A DNA stretch of 13,453 nucleotides, from contig CAYXPZ010000062.1 in NCBI GenBank assembly GCA_964466965.1, positions 1-13,453 of the forward strand. Direction: 5' to 3'. The notes under the pieces were generated by a model. It did not search any database, was not told the DNA's origin, and worked only from the letters and a program-made list of their open reading frames with translations. The position numbers and the translations under genes are program-made. This document shows, in pieces, positions 1-6,462 of the stretch (position 1 is the stretch's first letter; each line of letters begins with the position of its first letter). The DNA is from Dichotomicrobium sp964466965 (GTDB lineage: Bacteria; Pseudomonadota; Alphaproteobacteria; Rhizobiales; Rhodomicrobiaceae).

Positions 1-24
1 GCCGACATGCACTTTGATGCGGAC

Positions 25-1086
25 TTACTCTGCCGGCTGGAAGGCAAATGCCTCAGAGGGCTTGAACGCGTCTGAGACCTCGCCCGAGAAGATCACGCGC
101 TGCTGCGGCCCCAGATTGAGTTTGCGAACGCCGGACCCTTCGGAAAGATCGACCTTTTTCAGATCGACCCAGAAGACATTGGGGGAGATCGCGGATTCGA
201 AATAGTACAGCTTGTCTTTCTGGTCGGCCACCGTGCGCCAGCGCGTCGTAGACAGGTTCGGGCGGTCCTCGATACTGATGCCGTATGGCACCGAGGCGTT
301 GCGCATGACGCTGAACACCGCCGCGGCGGCGATTCGCGGATCGTCGGTCTTGGGGATCGCGTCAATATAAAAGCTGGCGCGCGCAAAACGATCTTCCGCC
401 CGGCTTGTCCCCGGGAGAAAAGTAAGGCCGTCAACATTCTTCCAGTAAGCGGTGATGGCCAGTTGATCGGCAAACACGGGTTCGTTGGTCATGACCCGAT
501 AGTCGCGGTTGTGATGAATTTTCAGTTCGCCGCCGATCCACTGCATGATAGCGCTGTCGCCGCTCGCGTCAGAGAGCGCCAGATGCATCGTCGCCAGCCT
601 GCCGGGTTGCCCCGGCACCTCGCCCGTGACGACATGAAACGGGTCTGCCTTAACCTCGGCGACCGCCTCGGCCACGGTCGCGAACCGGTCGAGGAAATAC
701 TGCGCCCACAGCGAAATCGCCATGCGCGGGGTGCGCCCGTCATCTTCGGGATATTCCGAGTTCACCAGCCACTGGGCATTCACCACGAGGCCCCGCTCGT
801 TCATGCCGTCGACTGTGGCGACATCGTAGCCCGTCACCACCACGCTACCGTACCGCGATTGCCATTGCAGCGAATTGTCTCCAGCCAGCCCGTCCCGCTG
901 CATGCCGCGCGGCATGAGAAACATGTTGCTGATCATATCCAGCTTCCAGTCCATCGTGCGCCCGGTCAGAGTGCGACCGTTCGGCCCCTGATAGACCGCG
1001 CGCGTACATGCTTCGGCAAATCCGGCTGACATGAATTGTATGGTGATCACTACACTTATGAAGACAGCGGCATATCGGAAGGACAT
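25..1086 (-). CDS. Secreted choloylglycine hydrolase / penicillin V acylase-family Ntn amidase
   Basis: Predicted exported linear-amide C-N hydrolase of the Ntn (N-terminal nucleophile) superfamily. Residues 1-26 form a signal peptide ending AEA, so signal cleavage would expose Cys27 as the catalytic nucleophile. The sequence after it matches the bile salt hydrolase/penicillin V acylase pattern: Arg43 and Asp46 in GRTMDW lie 16 and 19 residues after the Cys, the family spacing. GMNERGL (Asn96), MTNEP (Asn201) and STTRW (Arg282) fit the remaining active-site positions. The full length is 353 aa, usual for the Gram-negative branch. The ATG start follows a GGAGAG Shine-Dalgarno about 7 nt upstream. 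Members of this branch hydrolyse penicillin V, and some hydrolyse N-acyl homoserine lactones; the substrate here cannot be read from the sequence. The gene stands alone, 115 bp downstream of truA on the same strand. Confidence 0.9.
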   Translation of the reverse strand: MSFRYAAVFISVVITIQFMSAGFAEACTRAVYQGPNGRTLTGRTMDWKLDMISNMFLMPRGMQRDGLAGDNSLQWQSRYGSVVVTGYDVATVDGMNERGLVVNAQWLVNSEYPEDDGRTPRMAISLWAQYFLDRFATVAEAVAEVKADPFHVVTGEVPGQPGRLATMHLALSDASGDSAIMQWIGGELKIHHNRDYRVMTNEPVFADQLAITAYWKNVDGLTFLPGTSRAEDRFARASFYIDAIPKTDDPRIAAAAVFSVMRNASVPYGISIEDRPNLSTTRWRTVADQKDKLYYFESAISPNVFWVDLKKVDLSEGSGVRKLNLGPQQRVIFSGEVSDAFKPSEAFAFQPAE

Positions 1087-1125
1087 CTGAACTCTCCGGA
1101 TCTATGGACAGACGAGAAGCATGGC

Positions 1126-1165
1126 ATCTTACAAATATATTTCAATTACTCATGAATAGATTGCA
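1126..1165 (-). promoter_or_regulatory. AT-rich probable promoter of the Ntn amidase gene
   Basis: In the 115-bp gap between truA and the amidase gene, the stretch around 1130-1160 is strikingly AT-rich compared with its GC-rich surroundings. On the minus strand it offers a TATATT hexamer (1134-1139) and a nearby TAAGAT. No convincing -35 element sits at the right distance, so the exact promoter is not fixed. No terminator hairpin with a T-run was seen for truA. Confidence 0.3.
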
Positions 1166-1201
1166 CACAGAGAATGTTGATGCCGTGATGTTGTCGCTTA
1201 T

Positions 1202-1945
1202 TCAGGGATCGTAGCCAACGCCGACAAGATACAGCCCGCAGGCCGGGGCGACAGGGCCGCAGGCGCTTCGCCGGCGGGCTCCCAGCGCAGCCTTGAGGTC
1301 GCCCGCCGACCACTTGCTTTCGCCCACGAGCTTCAGGCTCCCAACCATCGAGCGTACTTGATGATGCAAGAACGAGCGCGCGGAGGCATGAATCGTAATC
1401 CGCGCGCCTGAGCGAACCACCTCCAGGCAGTTGAGTGTCTTTACTGGCGAGCGCGCCTGACACTGCACCGAGCGGAATGTGGTGAAATCATGCTTGCCCG
1501 TCAGCTCCCGCGCCGCCTCGGCCATCGCATCGGCATCGAGCGGCACCGGCACGCGCCACGCCCGCCCCGCATCGAGCGTAAGCGGCGCACGGCGGTTGAT
1601 GATGACGTATTCGTAGTCGCGCCGCGTGGCAGAAAACCGCGCATCAAAGTCCGGCGCCACCGGCTCGCAGGCCAGCGCGGCGATCGGCGCTGGCTTGAGG
1701 TGAAAGTTGATCGCATCGCGAATGCGATCCGGTTGCATCTCGCGGTTCAGATCGAAGTGGGCGACCTGTCCGCGCGCATGTACGCCTGCATCTGTCCTGC
1801 CCGCGCCACGCACTTCGGGATGTTCCCCGCTGAACCGATAGATAGCCTCGACCAACGCCGCCTGCACCGAAGGCCCGTTTTCCTGGATCTGCCAGCCGAC
1901 GAACGGGCCGCCATCATACTCCACAGTGATCTTGTAGCGCGTCAT
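1202..1945 (-). CDS. truA: tRNA pseudouridine synthase A
   Basis: Converts uridines 38-40 in the anticodon arm of many tRNAs to pseudouridine; a cytosolic housekeeping enzyme. The protein starts MTRYKITVEYDGGPFVGWQ, the typical TruA N-terminus. The catalytic loop GRTDAGVHA follows with the nucleophile Asp52. The C-terminal part has FLHHQVRSMVGSL, where TruA proteins have a conserved F-R-x2-V-R/M-like core, and ends in a GLYL-V-Y segment. At 247 aa it has the normal length. The frame is open further upstream, but the ATG at 1945 is preferred because GAGG lies 5 nt upstream and because homology begins there. It is divergent from the HAD gene, with 125 bp between the starts. Confidence 0.96.
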   Translation of the reverse strand: MTRYKITVEYDGGPFVGWQIQENGPSVQAALVEAIYRFSGEHPEVRGAGRTDAGVHARGQVAHFDLNREMQPDRIRDAINFHLKPAPIAALACEPVAPDFDARFSATRRDYEYVIINRRAPLTLDAGRAWRVPVPLDADAMAEAARELTGKHDFTTFRSVQCQARSPVKTLNCLEVVRSGARITIHASARSFLHHQVRSMVGSLKLVGESKWSAGDLKAALGARRRSACGPVAPACGLYLVGVGYDP

Positions 1946-1967
1946 GGCGACCTCTACACCAGCGCCA

Positions 1968-2005
1968 GCCCGCACATGGCTTGCGCGCCGCGCCCGCACA
2001 TGGCT
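1968..2005. repeat. 14-bp direct repeat in the truA/HAD divergent promoter region
   Basis: GCCCGCACATGGCT occurs exactly twice, at 1968-1981 and 1992-2005, with starts 24 bp apart. Both copies lie upstream of the chosen truA start and upstream of the HAD start. It could be a paired protein-binding site or a small local duplication; nothing in the sequence decides between them. Confidence 0.6.
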
Positions 2006-2070
2006 ATTTTGCATTGCACAACAAATCACCGCCAAGGCACTATGCGGCGAGCCGAGCAGGCGAGGCTATG

Positions 2071-2943
2071 ATGAACCAAACGTCCCCGGACATTCCCGTG
2101 ATCGACCATGTTGCGCCGCTGGCCAGTCGATACAACGCCTGGTTCTGCGATGTCTGGGGTGTCCTCCATAACGGCATAACGCCTTATGACAGCGCCGTTC
2201 AAGCCTGCGAAAGTTTCCGGAGCGCGGGCGGAGTCGTCGTGCTTCTTTCCAACTCGCCTCGCCATAGCGACGGCGTGGCCGAACAGCTCAACGACATCGG
2301 GGTATCCGGCGCGGCCTATGATGTGCTGGTCACCTCAGGTGACGTGGCGCGCGCGCAGTTGGAGCGGCACGGCGGTGACAAGGTTTTTCTGCTGGGCCCT
2401 GAACGCGACCGCCCGATGCTCGACGGGCTCGACATCGTATTGAGCGAACCGCAGCAAGCCGAAATCGTGCTCTGCTCCGGCCTGTTCGATGATGAGGCAG
2501 AGACGCCCGATGACTATACCGAACTTCTGGCGGCGCTGCGCGAGCGTGATCTCGCGATGATCTGCGCCAACCCGGATTTGATGGTCGAGCGCGGCGAGCG
2601 ACTGATCTACTGCGCCGGAGCGCTGGCCAAGGCGTATGCGCAGATCGGCGGCACGGTGATCTATACTGGCAAGCCGCATCCGCCGATCTACGCGCTGGCC
2701 CGGCAACGGCTGGCTGAACGCACCGGCGAGAAACCGGACCCTGCCATCCTCGTCATTGGCGACGGTGTCCACACCGACATCGCCGGGTCGACGGCCCAAG
2801 GGCTCGACAGTATCTTTGTTGCCAGCGGTATCCATGTACGTGACCTGAGCGATGCCAGGGCACTCGACAGCACCGCCATTGCGGCTCTGTTTGCCGACCT
2901 CCCGGTGAAGCCGCTGGCCGCAATGAAGCGCCTCCAGTGGTAG
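2071..2943 (+). CDS. HAD-superfamily class IIA protein, TIGR01459 type
   Basis: A 290-aa haloacid dehalogenase-fold protein of the IIA subclass, matching the TIGR01459 family common in alphaproteobacteria. Visible motifs: motif I CDVWGVLHNG with the nucleophile Asp27, motif II LLSNSPR, motif III lysine in TGKPHPPIY, and motif IV IGDGVHTDIAG, which supplies the magnesium ligands. The usual general-acid Asp two residues after the nucleophile is Trp29 here. I recall this DVWGV form as typical of the family, so hydrolase activity is uncertain. The start at 2071 places GAGG 5 nt upstream; the ATG directly before it (2068) would be too close. It is the first gene of an apparent operon, 48 bp before the MaoC gene, with ribF third. 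A role on a phosphorylated flavin precursor is possible but is inference from context only. Confidence 0.9.
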   Translation: MNQTSPDIPVIDHVAPLASRYNAWFCDVWGVLHNGITPYDSAVQACESFRSAGGVVVLLSNSPRHSDGVAEQLNDIGVSGAAYDVLVTSGDVARAQLERHGGDKVFLLGPERDRPMLDGLDIVLSEPQQAEIVLCSGLFDDEAETPDDYTELLAALRERDLAMICANPDLMVERGERLIYCAGALAKAYAQIGGTVIYTGKPHPPIYALARQRLAERTGEKPDPAILVIGDGVHTDIAGSTAQGLDSIFVASGIHVRDLSDARALDSTAIAALFADLPVKPLAAMKRLQW

Positions 2944-2991
2944 CGCGCATCTGACGCATCCGAATACCCAACGGAAGAGGAAGGTCTTTAT

Positions 2992-3528
2992 ATGAAATGG
3001 CTACCGCAAAAAATGCGTCGGGTCCTCGGCCCGAAGACGGACTCAGCGCATCCCGCTGGCAGCGTGGAGGCGCATATCGACGCGTGGGCGCCGCCGCCTG
3101 AGTACACCTACTTTTTCGAAGACCTCTATGTCGGGATGGCCGCTGAGTATACTCGCACGATCACCTACGACGATGTCCTGGCCTTCGCCGCGCTGACCGG
3201 CGACACTAATCCGGTTCATCTCAACGAAGAGTATGCCGCCGGCACCCGCTTCAAGGCCACGATTGTGCATGGCCTTTTGACGTCCAGCTATATCTCGACG
3301 GTACTGGGGACCAAACTGCCGGGCGCTGGCGCGATTTATCTCTCGCAAAGCCTCAACTTCCGCGCGCCGGTTTATCACGGAGATCCGGTAACCGCGCGGG
3401 TTGAAGTCATCGATCTGATCGAAGAGAAAGATCGTGCCGTTCTCAAATGTACGTGCCAAGTCGGTGAACGGCTGGTTCTCGATGGTGAAGCGAAGCTTAT
3501 GGTGCCGCGGCGCGCGCCCCAAGGCTAA
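2992..3528 (+). CDS. MaoC-family (hotdog-fold) dehydratase
   Basis: A 178-aa hotdog-fold protein resembling (R)-specific enoyl-CoA hydratases. The hydratase signature is clear: FAALTGDTNPVHLNEEYA contains the catalytic Asp71 and His76. It is followed by the hydrophobic helix of IVHGLL and by a strand with LNFRAPVYHGDPV. Residues 1-35 form an extension outside the conserved domain, low in homology signals. The likely reaction is hydration of trans-2-enoyl-CoA to (R)-3-hydroxyacyl-CoA, but MaoC proteins are diverse and the physiological substrate is unknown. The ATG follows an AGAGGAAGG Shine-Dalgarno about 9 nt upstream. The stop codon overlaps the Shine-Dalgarno of ribF, so the two are probably translated from one message. 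Confidence 0.9.
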   Translation: MKWLPQKMRRVLGPKTDSAHPAGSVEAHIDAWAPPPEYTYFFEDLYVGMAAEYTRTITYDDVLAFAALTGDTNPVHLNEEYAAGTRFKATIVHGLLTSSYISTVLGTKLPGAGAIYLSQSLNFRAPVYHGDPVTARVEVIDLIEEKDRAVLKCTCQVGERLVLDGEAKLMVPRRAPQG

Positions 3529-3545
3529 GGAGGAGTACGACTGGC

Positions 3546-4541
3546 GTGGAGATTGTTCGCGAATGGCGGAACAGGCCGTCAGCGACGCGCGGCGCAGTCA
3601 TGGCGATCGGCAATTTCGACGGCGTGCATCGCGGCCATCAAGCTTTGCTGACGCGCGCACAGGCGCTCGCTGCTGATCGTCAGGCCCGGTCTGGCGTTAT
3701 CGTCTTCGAGCCGCATCCGCGGGCATTCTTTCAGCCGGACCGGCCGTTCTTTGAACTCACCCCGCTACCGCGCAAACTGCGTTTGATGGAACTGCTGGGC
3801 CTCGATGTCGCCGCCGTCGTCCATTTTGACGCCGATCTCGCCAGCCTAGCGGCGGAGCAGTTCGTGCAGGGTGTCCTGATCGACGGCCTTCAAATCAGCC
3901 ACGCAGTCGCGGGCTATAACTTCTTCTTCGGCAAGGGCCGCGGCGGCAACCCAACTGTGCTTCAGGAGCTCGGCTCAAAAGCCGGTATTGGCGTGGACAT
4001 TGTCGAGGCTGTTGGCGGTGCGGGCGAGGTGTTCTCGTCGACGCGGGCGCGCGAGTCGCTGGCCGAAGGCGATCCCCGCGGCGCAGCGGAGGTGCTGGGA
4101 TATTGGTGGCGCGTGGTCGGCGAGGTGACCGGCGGCGCCGGGCGCGGCCGCAACCTTGGCTTTCCCACCGCGAACATTACACTCGCCGACAGCCAGGTTT
4201 TACGGCACGGCATTTACGCCGTGCGCGTCCATATGGGCAGTCGGATCGTGCACGGCGCCGCCTACCTTGGCACACGCCCGACATTCGATGACGGGCCGCC
4301 CGTTCTGGAGACCTTCCTCCTCGACTACGGGGGCAATCTGTACGGCAAAACGCTGGAAGTCGAATTCATCGAGTACATCCGCGATGACGCGCGGTTCCCG
4401 GATGCAGATTCGCTGATTGAGCAAATGCGCATTGATTGCGAGAAATCCGCGCAAATTCTCAAAGATGTGGACGCCAAGGATCCGATGCGCGCGTATCCGC
4501 TCGGACGCGCCATTGCCGATCATGGGTTCGGCGCGGCCTAA
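3546..4541 (+). CDS. ribF: Bifunctional riboflavin kinase / FAD synthetase
   Basis: Phosphorylates riboflavin to FMN and adenylates FMN to FAD; cytosolic and normally essential. The N-terminal FAD synthetase (nucleotidyltransferase) domain shows GNFDGVHRGH at residues 22-31, the HxGH-type nucleotide-binding motif, then YNFFFGKGRGGN and SSTRARESL. The C-terminal riboflavin kinase domain shows GRNLGFPTAN (PTAN at 207-210), HGIYAVRV and LETFLLDY. At 331 aa it is of standard length. The start is a GTG: a strong AAGGAGGA Shine-Dalgarno (3527-3534) overlaps the stop of the MaoC gene and lies 11 nt upstream, and no ATG is better placed. Its end converges on the methyltransferase gene with one base between stop codons, leaving no room for an intergenic terminator. 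Confidence 0.97.
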   Translation: MEIVREWRNRPSATRGAVMAIGNFDGVHRGHQALLTRAQALAADRQARSGVIVFEPHPRAFFQPDRPFFELTPLPRKLRLMELLGLDVAAVVHFDADLASLAAEQFVQGVLIDGLQISHAVAGYNFFFGKGRGGNPTVLQELGSKAGIGVDIVEAVGGAGEVFSSTRARESLAEGDPRGAAEVLGYWWRVVGEVTGGAGRGRNLGFPTANITLADSQVLRHGIYAVRVHMGSRIVHGAAYLGTRPTFDDGPPVLETFLLDYGGNLYGKTLEVEFIEYIRDDARFPDADSLIEQMRIDCEKSAQILKDVDAKDPMRAYPLGRAIADHGFGAA

Positions 4542-4542
4542 A

Positions 4543-5052
4543 TCAGGTGGCAACACGGCGGGGCCGAAGCGCCTGGTCCTCCACGCGTATGCGGTAGGCG
4601 AGCATCGCCAGGTTCGCCACGCCGAACACCAGCGCGACCCATTCCAGCCCCAGCAGCAACGGCACCAGCGGGATTTCCACTGCGACGACCACATAATTCG
4701 GGTGCCGCACGAAGCGGAACGGCCCGCCCGTGATCAACGGCGCATCCGGCACGGTGATGATGCGCGTAGTCCAATACGGTCCAAGCGTGGCAATCACCCA
4801 GAGCCGCGCGGCCTGCACGAGAACGAATGCGCCAAGCAGCAGCCACGGCACCGGCGGTGACGGCTCGGTGAACACCGCCATGGCGATCAGCCAGCTTGCA
4901 TGCAGCGCAACCATGACCGGATAATGTTCCGCGCCGATCTCCCGCGCTCCGCGCGCCCGCAGCGCCTTGGTGTTGGCGCGCGCAAAAGCAAGCTCCGCCA
5001 GCCGCTGTACGACCAGCAGCGCGATGAGGATGTAGGCCCATCCGATACTCAT
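4543..5052 (-). CDS. Isoprenylcysteine carboxyl methyltransferase-like membrane methyltransferase
   Basis: A 169-aa integral membrane protein with several hydrophobic segments (about 5-20, 48-62, 68-88 and 122-152). It carries the ICMT-family S-adenosylmethionine-binding signature: GPFRFVRHPNY with HPNY at 117-120, and RIRVEDQAL at 154-162, which corresponds to the family RI-x2-E-E/D-x-L element. It overlaps the preceding type III PKS gene by 4 nt in an ATGA arrangement, so the two are translationally coupled. Proteins of this family paired with type III PKSs (BpsB/YpbQ of Bacillus subtilis, SrsB of Streptomyces griseus) O-methylate alkylpyrones or alkylresorcinols. By that analogy it probably methylates the PKS product at the membrane. 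True isoprenylcysteine methylation is unlikely in this context. Confidence 0.88.
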   Translation of the reverse strand: MSIGWAYILIALLVVQRLAELAFARANTKALRARGAREIGAEHYPVMVALHASWLIAMAVFTEPSPPVPWLLLGAFVLVQAARLWVIATLGPYWTTRIITVPDAPLITGGPFRFVRHPNYVVVAVEIPLVPLLLGLEWVALVFGVANLAMLAYRIRVEDQALRPRRVAT

Positions 5053-6182
5053 CCCCTGCCCTCGCTCATCAGGTTCAGCGACTGGAAAGCGCCCGTGAAT
5101 CCCGGTCCAAGCGCCGTCAGCAACAGCTGTCCGCTTACACCGCGCCGGCGAAGCTCGTCCAGCACGAACAGCACGGTCGGCGCGGACATGTTGCCATAAT
5201 CGCGCATCACGGCGCGTTCGGCGTCGAGGCCGCCGCGATCGTACGCGAATACGTCCTCCAGCGCGTCCAGCACCTTAACGCCCCCGGGGTGGCAGCACGG
5301 CCGGTCGATGCCGGCGCGGTCAATACCGGCACGGTCAAGGAACTCCGACATCGCACTTTGAAACGCGCCCGCGACGATCTTCGGGATGTCGCGATGAAAG
5401 ATCACGTCAAAGCCTTGATCATCGATGTCCCAGCCCATGACGTTCAGCGTGTCTTGCCAGAGATGCTCGCCGCCCGGGCCGAGAACGCCCACCGGTGATG
5501 CCGCGCCCTCTGCGCCGTCTGTTGAAAGCACGGCCGCAGCAGCGCCGTCGCCAAACAGTGCGGTCGCGACCAGATTGCTCTTGCTCAGCCGATCATGACG
5601 GAATGCCAGCGTGCATAGTTCAACCACGATGAGCAAACAGCGCGATCCCGGCGTCGCGGCAGCAGCCTGCTGCGCCCTGGTCATGCCCAGCACGCCTCCA
5701 GCACACCCCAACCCGAACACAGGCAAGCGCTGAACATGCGGACGAAACGGCAGTTGATTCATCAGCCGTGCTTCAATCGACGGCGTGGCGATCCCTGTCG
5801 AGCTGACGAAGACGATGGAGTCAATGTGCTCGGCCGCGAGACCGGCATCGGCCAGCGCACGCTCGGCGGCTTGCTGCGCAAGATGGGTTGCGTGGCCCTC
5901 ATAGAGCCGGGTCTTGCTCTCGATGCTCGTTGATGCGCCGAACCAGTCGAGCGGCTGGCACGCATAGCGCGTGTTAATCTGCGCGTTCGTGTAAACGCTC
6001 TCCAGCGTATCGAACAAGCTGGTGCGGCCGCCAAAGATGCGCCGGGCGCTATCGATCACAGTCTGCTGATCGAAACAATGGTCCGGAACTGCCGTAGCCA
6101 GGCCAAGAAGCTGAACCAAACGCGCGGGTTGCGCGCCGGCACCGGGAGAAGCCGCGCTATCGTCGGCAATCAGGTCGTACAT
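5049..6182 (-). CDS. Type III polyketide synthase (chalcone/alkylpyrone synthase family)
   Basis: A 377-aa thiolase-fold homodimeric ketosynthase that extends an acyl-CoA starter with malonyl-CoA and cyclises the product. The catalytic triad is complete and at nearly the same positions as in plant chalcone synthase: Cys160 in FGLGCAGGV, His298 in CCHPGG and Asn331 in YGNMSAP. The family loops ALFGDGAAA and GPGFTGA are also present. The frame is open to 6305, but the ATG at 6182 is chosen because GAGGAGGGAC sits directly upstream and the preceding residues are not family-like. With the downstream membrane methyltransferase it forms a two-gene operon like bpsA-bpsB. A fatty-acyl starter giving alkylpyrones or alkylresorcinols is the best guess; no starter specificity can be read directly. 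A short tandem RAGID repeat precedes the catalytic His. Confidence 0.93.
   Translation of the reverse strand: MYDLIADDSAASPGAGAQPARLVQLLGLATAVPDHCFDQQTVIDSARRIFGGRTSLFDTLESVYTNAQINTRYACQPLDWFGASTSIESKTRLYEGHATHLAQQAAERALADAGLAAEHIDSIVFVSSTGIATPSIEARLMNQLPFRPHVQRLPVFGLGCAGGVLGMTRAQQAAAATPGSRCLLIVVELCTLAFRHDRLSKSNLVATALFGDGAAAAVLSTDGAEGAASPVGVLGPGGEHLWQDTLNVMGWDIDDQGFDVIFHRDIPKIVAGAFQSAMSEFLDRAGIDRAGIDRPCCHPGGVKVLDALEDVFAYDRGGLDAERAVMRDYGNMSAPTVLFVLDELRRRGVSGQLLLTALGPGFTGAFQSLNLMSEGRG
5302..5331 (-). repeat. 15-bp imperfect tandem repeat inside the type III PKS gene
   Basis: Two adjacent 15-bp units (5302-5316 and 5317-5331) match at 12 of 15 bases and encode RAGID twice, giving FLDRAGIDRAGIDRP just before the catalytic CCHPGG. 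It is in frame and leaves the coding sequence intact. The length of this segment in relatives would show whether it is a recent duplication. Confidence 0.6.
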
Positions 6183-6213
6183 GTCCCTCCTCGCGGTTAT
6201 GACGAACGGAGTA

Positions 6214-6241
6214 CGCATACAAAACACGTGTGAGCGCTCAA
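6214..6241 (-). promoter_or_regulatory. Candidate promoter and palindromic operator of the PKS operon
   Basis: On the minus strand TTGAGC (6236-6241) and TATGCG (6214-6219) are separated by 16 bp, a plausible -35/-10 pair 32 bp upstream of the PKS start. A perfect 10-bp palindrome, TGAGCGCTCA (6231-6240), overlaps the -35 hexamer, where a repressor would block the polymerase. No regulator of this family is next to it, so the binding protein is unknown. Confidence 0.4.
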
Positions 6242-6284
6242 ACATTCGTGAGGAGGGGCAATTTGCCGCCAGAGCCGGCGGGCA

Positions 6285-6313
6285 TTGACAGCTCCGGACG
6301 AACATGGGAACGT
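6285..6313 (+). promoter_or_regulatory. Candidate ssb promoter overlapped by the LexA box
   Basis: A perfect TTGACA at 6285-6290 is followed, 17 bp later, by a poor -10 region (GAACGT at 6308). The start of the LexA-like box lies exactly there, as expected for a repressible promoter. It would give a leader of about 140 nt before ssb. The weak -10 keeps this uncertain. Confidence 0.33.
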
Positions 6314-6322
6314 AACAAGAAC
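6308..6322. promoter_or_regulatory. Alphaproteobacterial LexA (SOS) box
   Basis: GAAC-N7-GAAC is present exactly (GAAC at 6308-6311 and 6319-6322). This is the complement of GTTC-N7-GTTC, the direct-repeat LexA operator of alphaproteobacteria. A third GAAC sits at 6300-6303. The site is in the intergenic region between the divergent PKS and ssb genes, and ssb is a known LexA target in this class, usually opposite uvrA. The match to an independently defined motif at an expected gene makes chance unlikely, though the eight fixed bases are few. Confidence 0.68.
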
Positions 6323-6462
6323 ATCGTCGAAGCTAAGGCTGATTGCACCGCGACAGTGTGGAAAATCGTGGCTGTCTCTGGCTCAGCAGGCCGTTGACTG
6401 ATTACACTCGCACGAAGCGGTCGCGGCTTTCGCGCGGCACATGCAACGAGAAAGGATGAGCA

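Noticed and set aside
463..1029. A 188-codon plus-strand open frame inside the Ntn amidase gene
   Set aside because: It is antisense to a gene with a complete active-site pattern and has no family features of its own.
1490..2071. A 193-codon plus-strand open frame opposite truA
   Set aside because: It is an antisense shadow of truA, and its end falls at the HAD start region without any supporting signal.
6183..6305. N-terminal extension of the type III PKS
   Set aside because: The 41 extra residues are not family-like, whereas the ATG at 6182 has a strong GAGGAGGGAC ribosome binding site and gives a normal family length.
6394..6422. TTGACT at 6394 as an ssb -35 element closer to the gene
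   Set aside because: No acceptable -10 hexamer is found 16-18 bp downstream.
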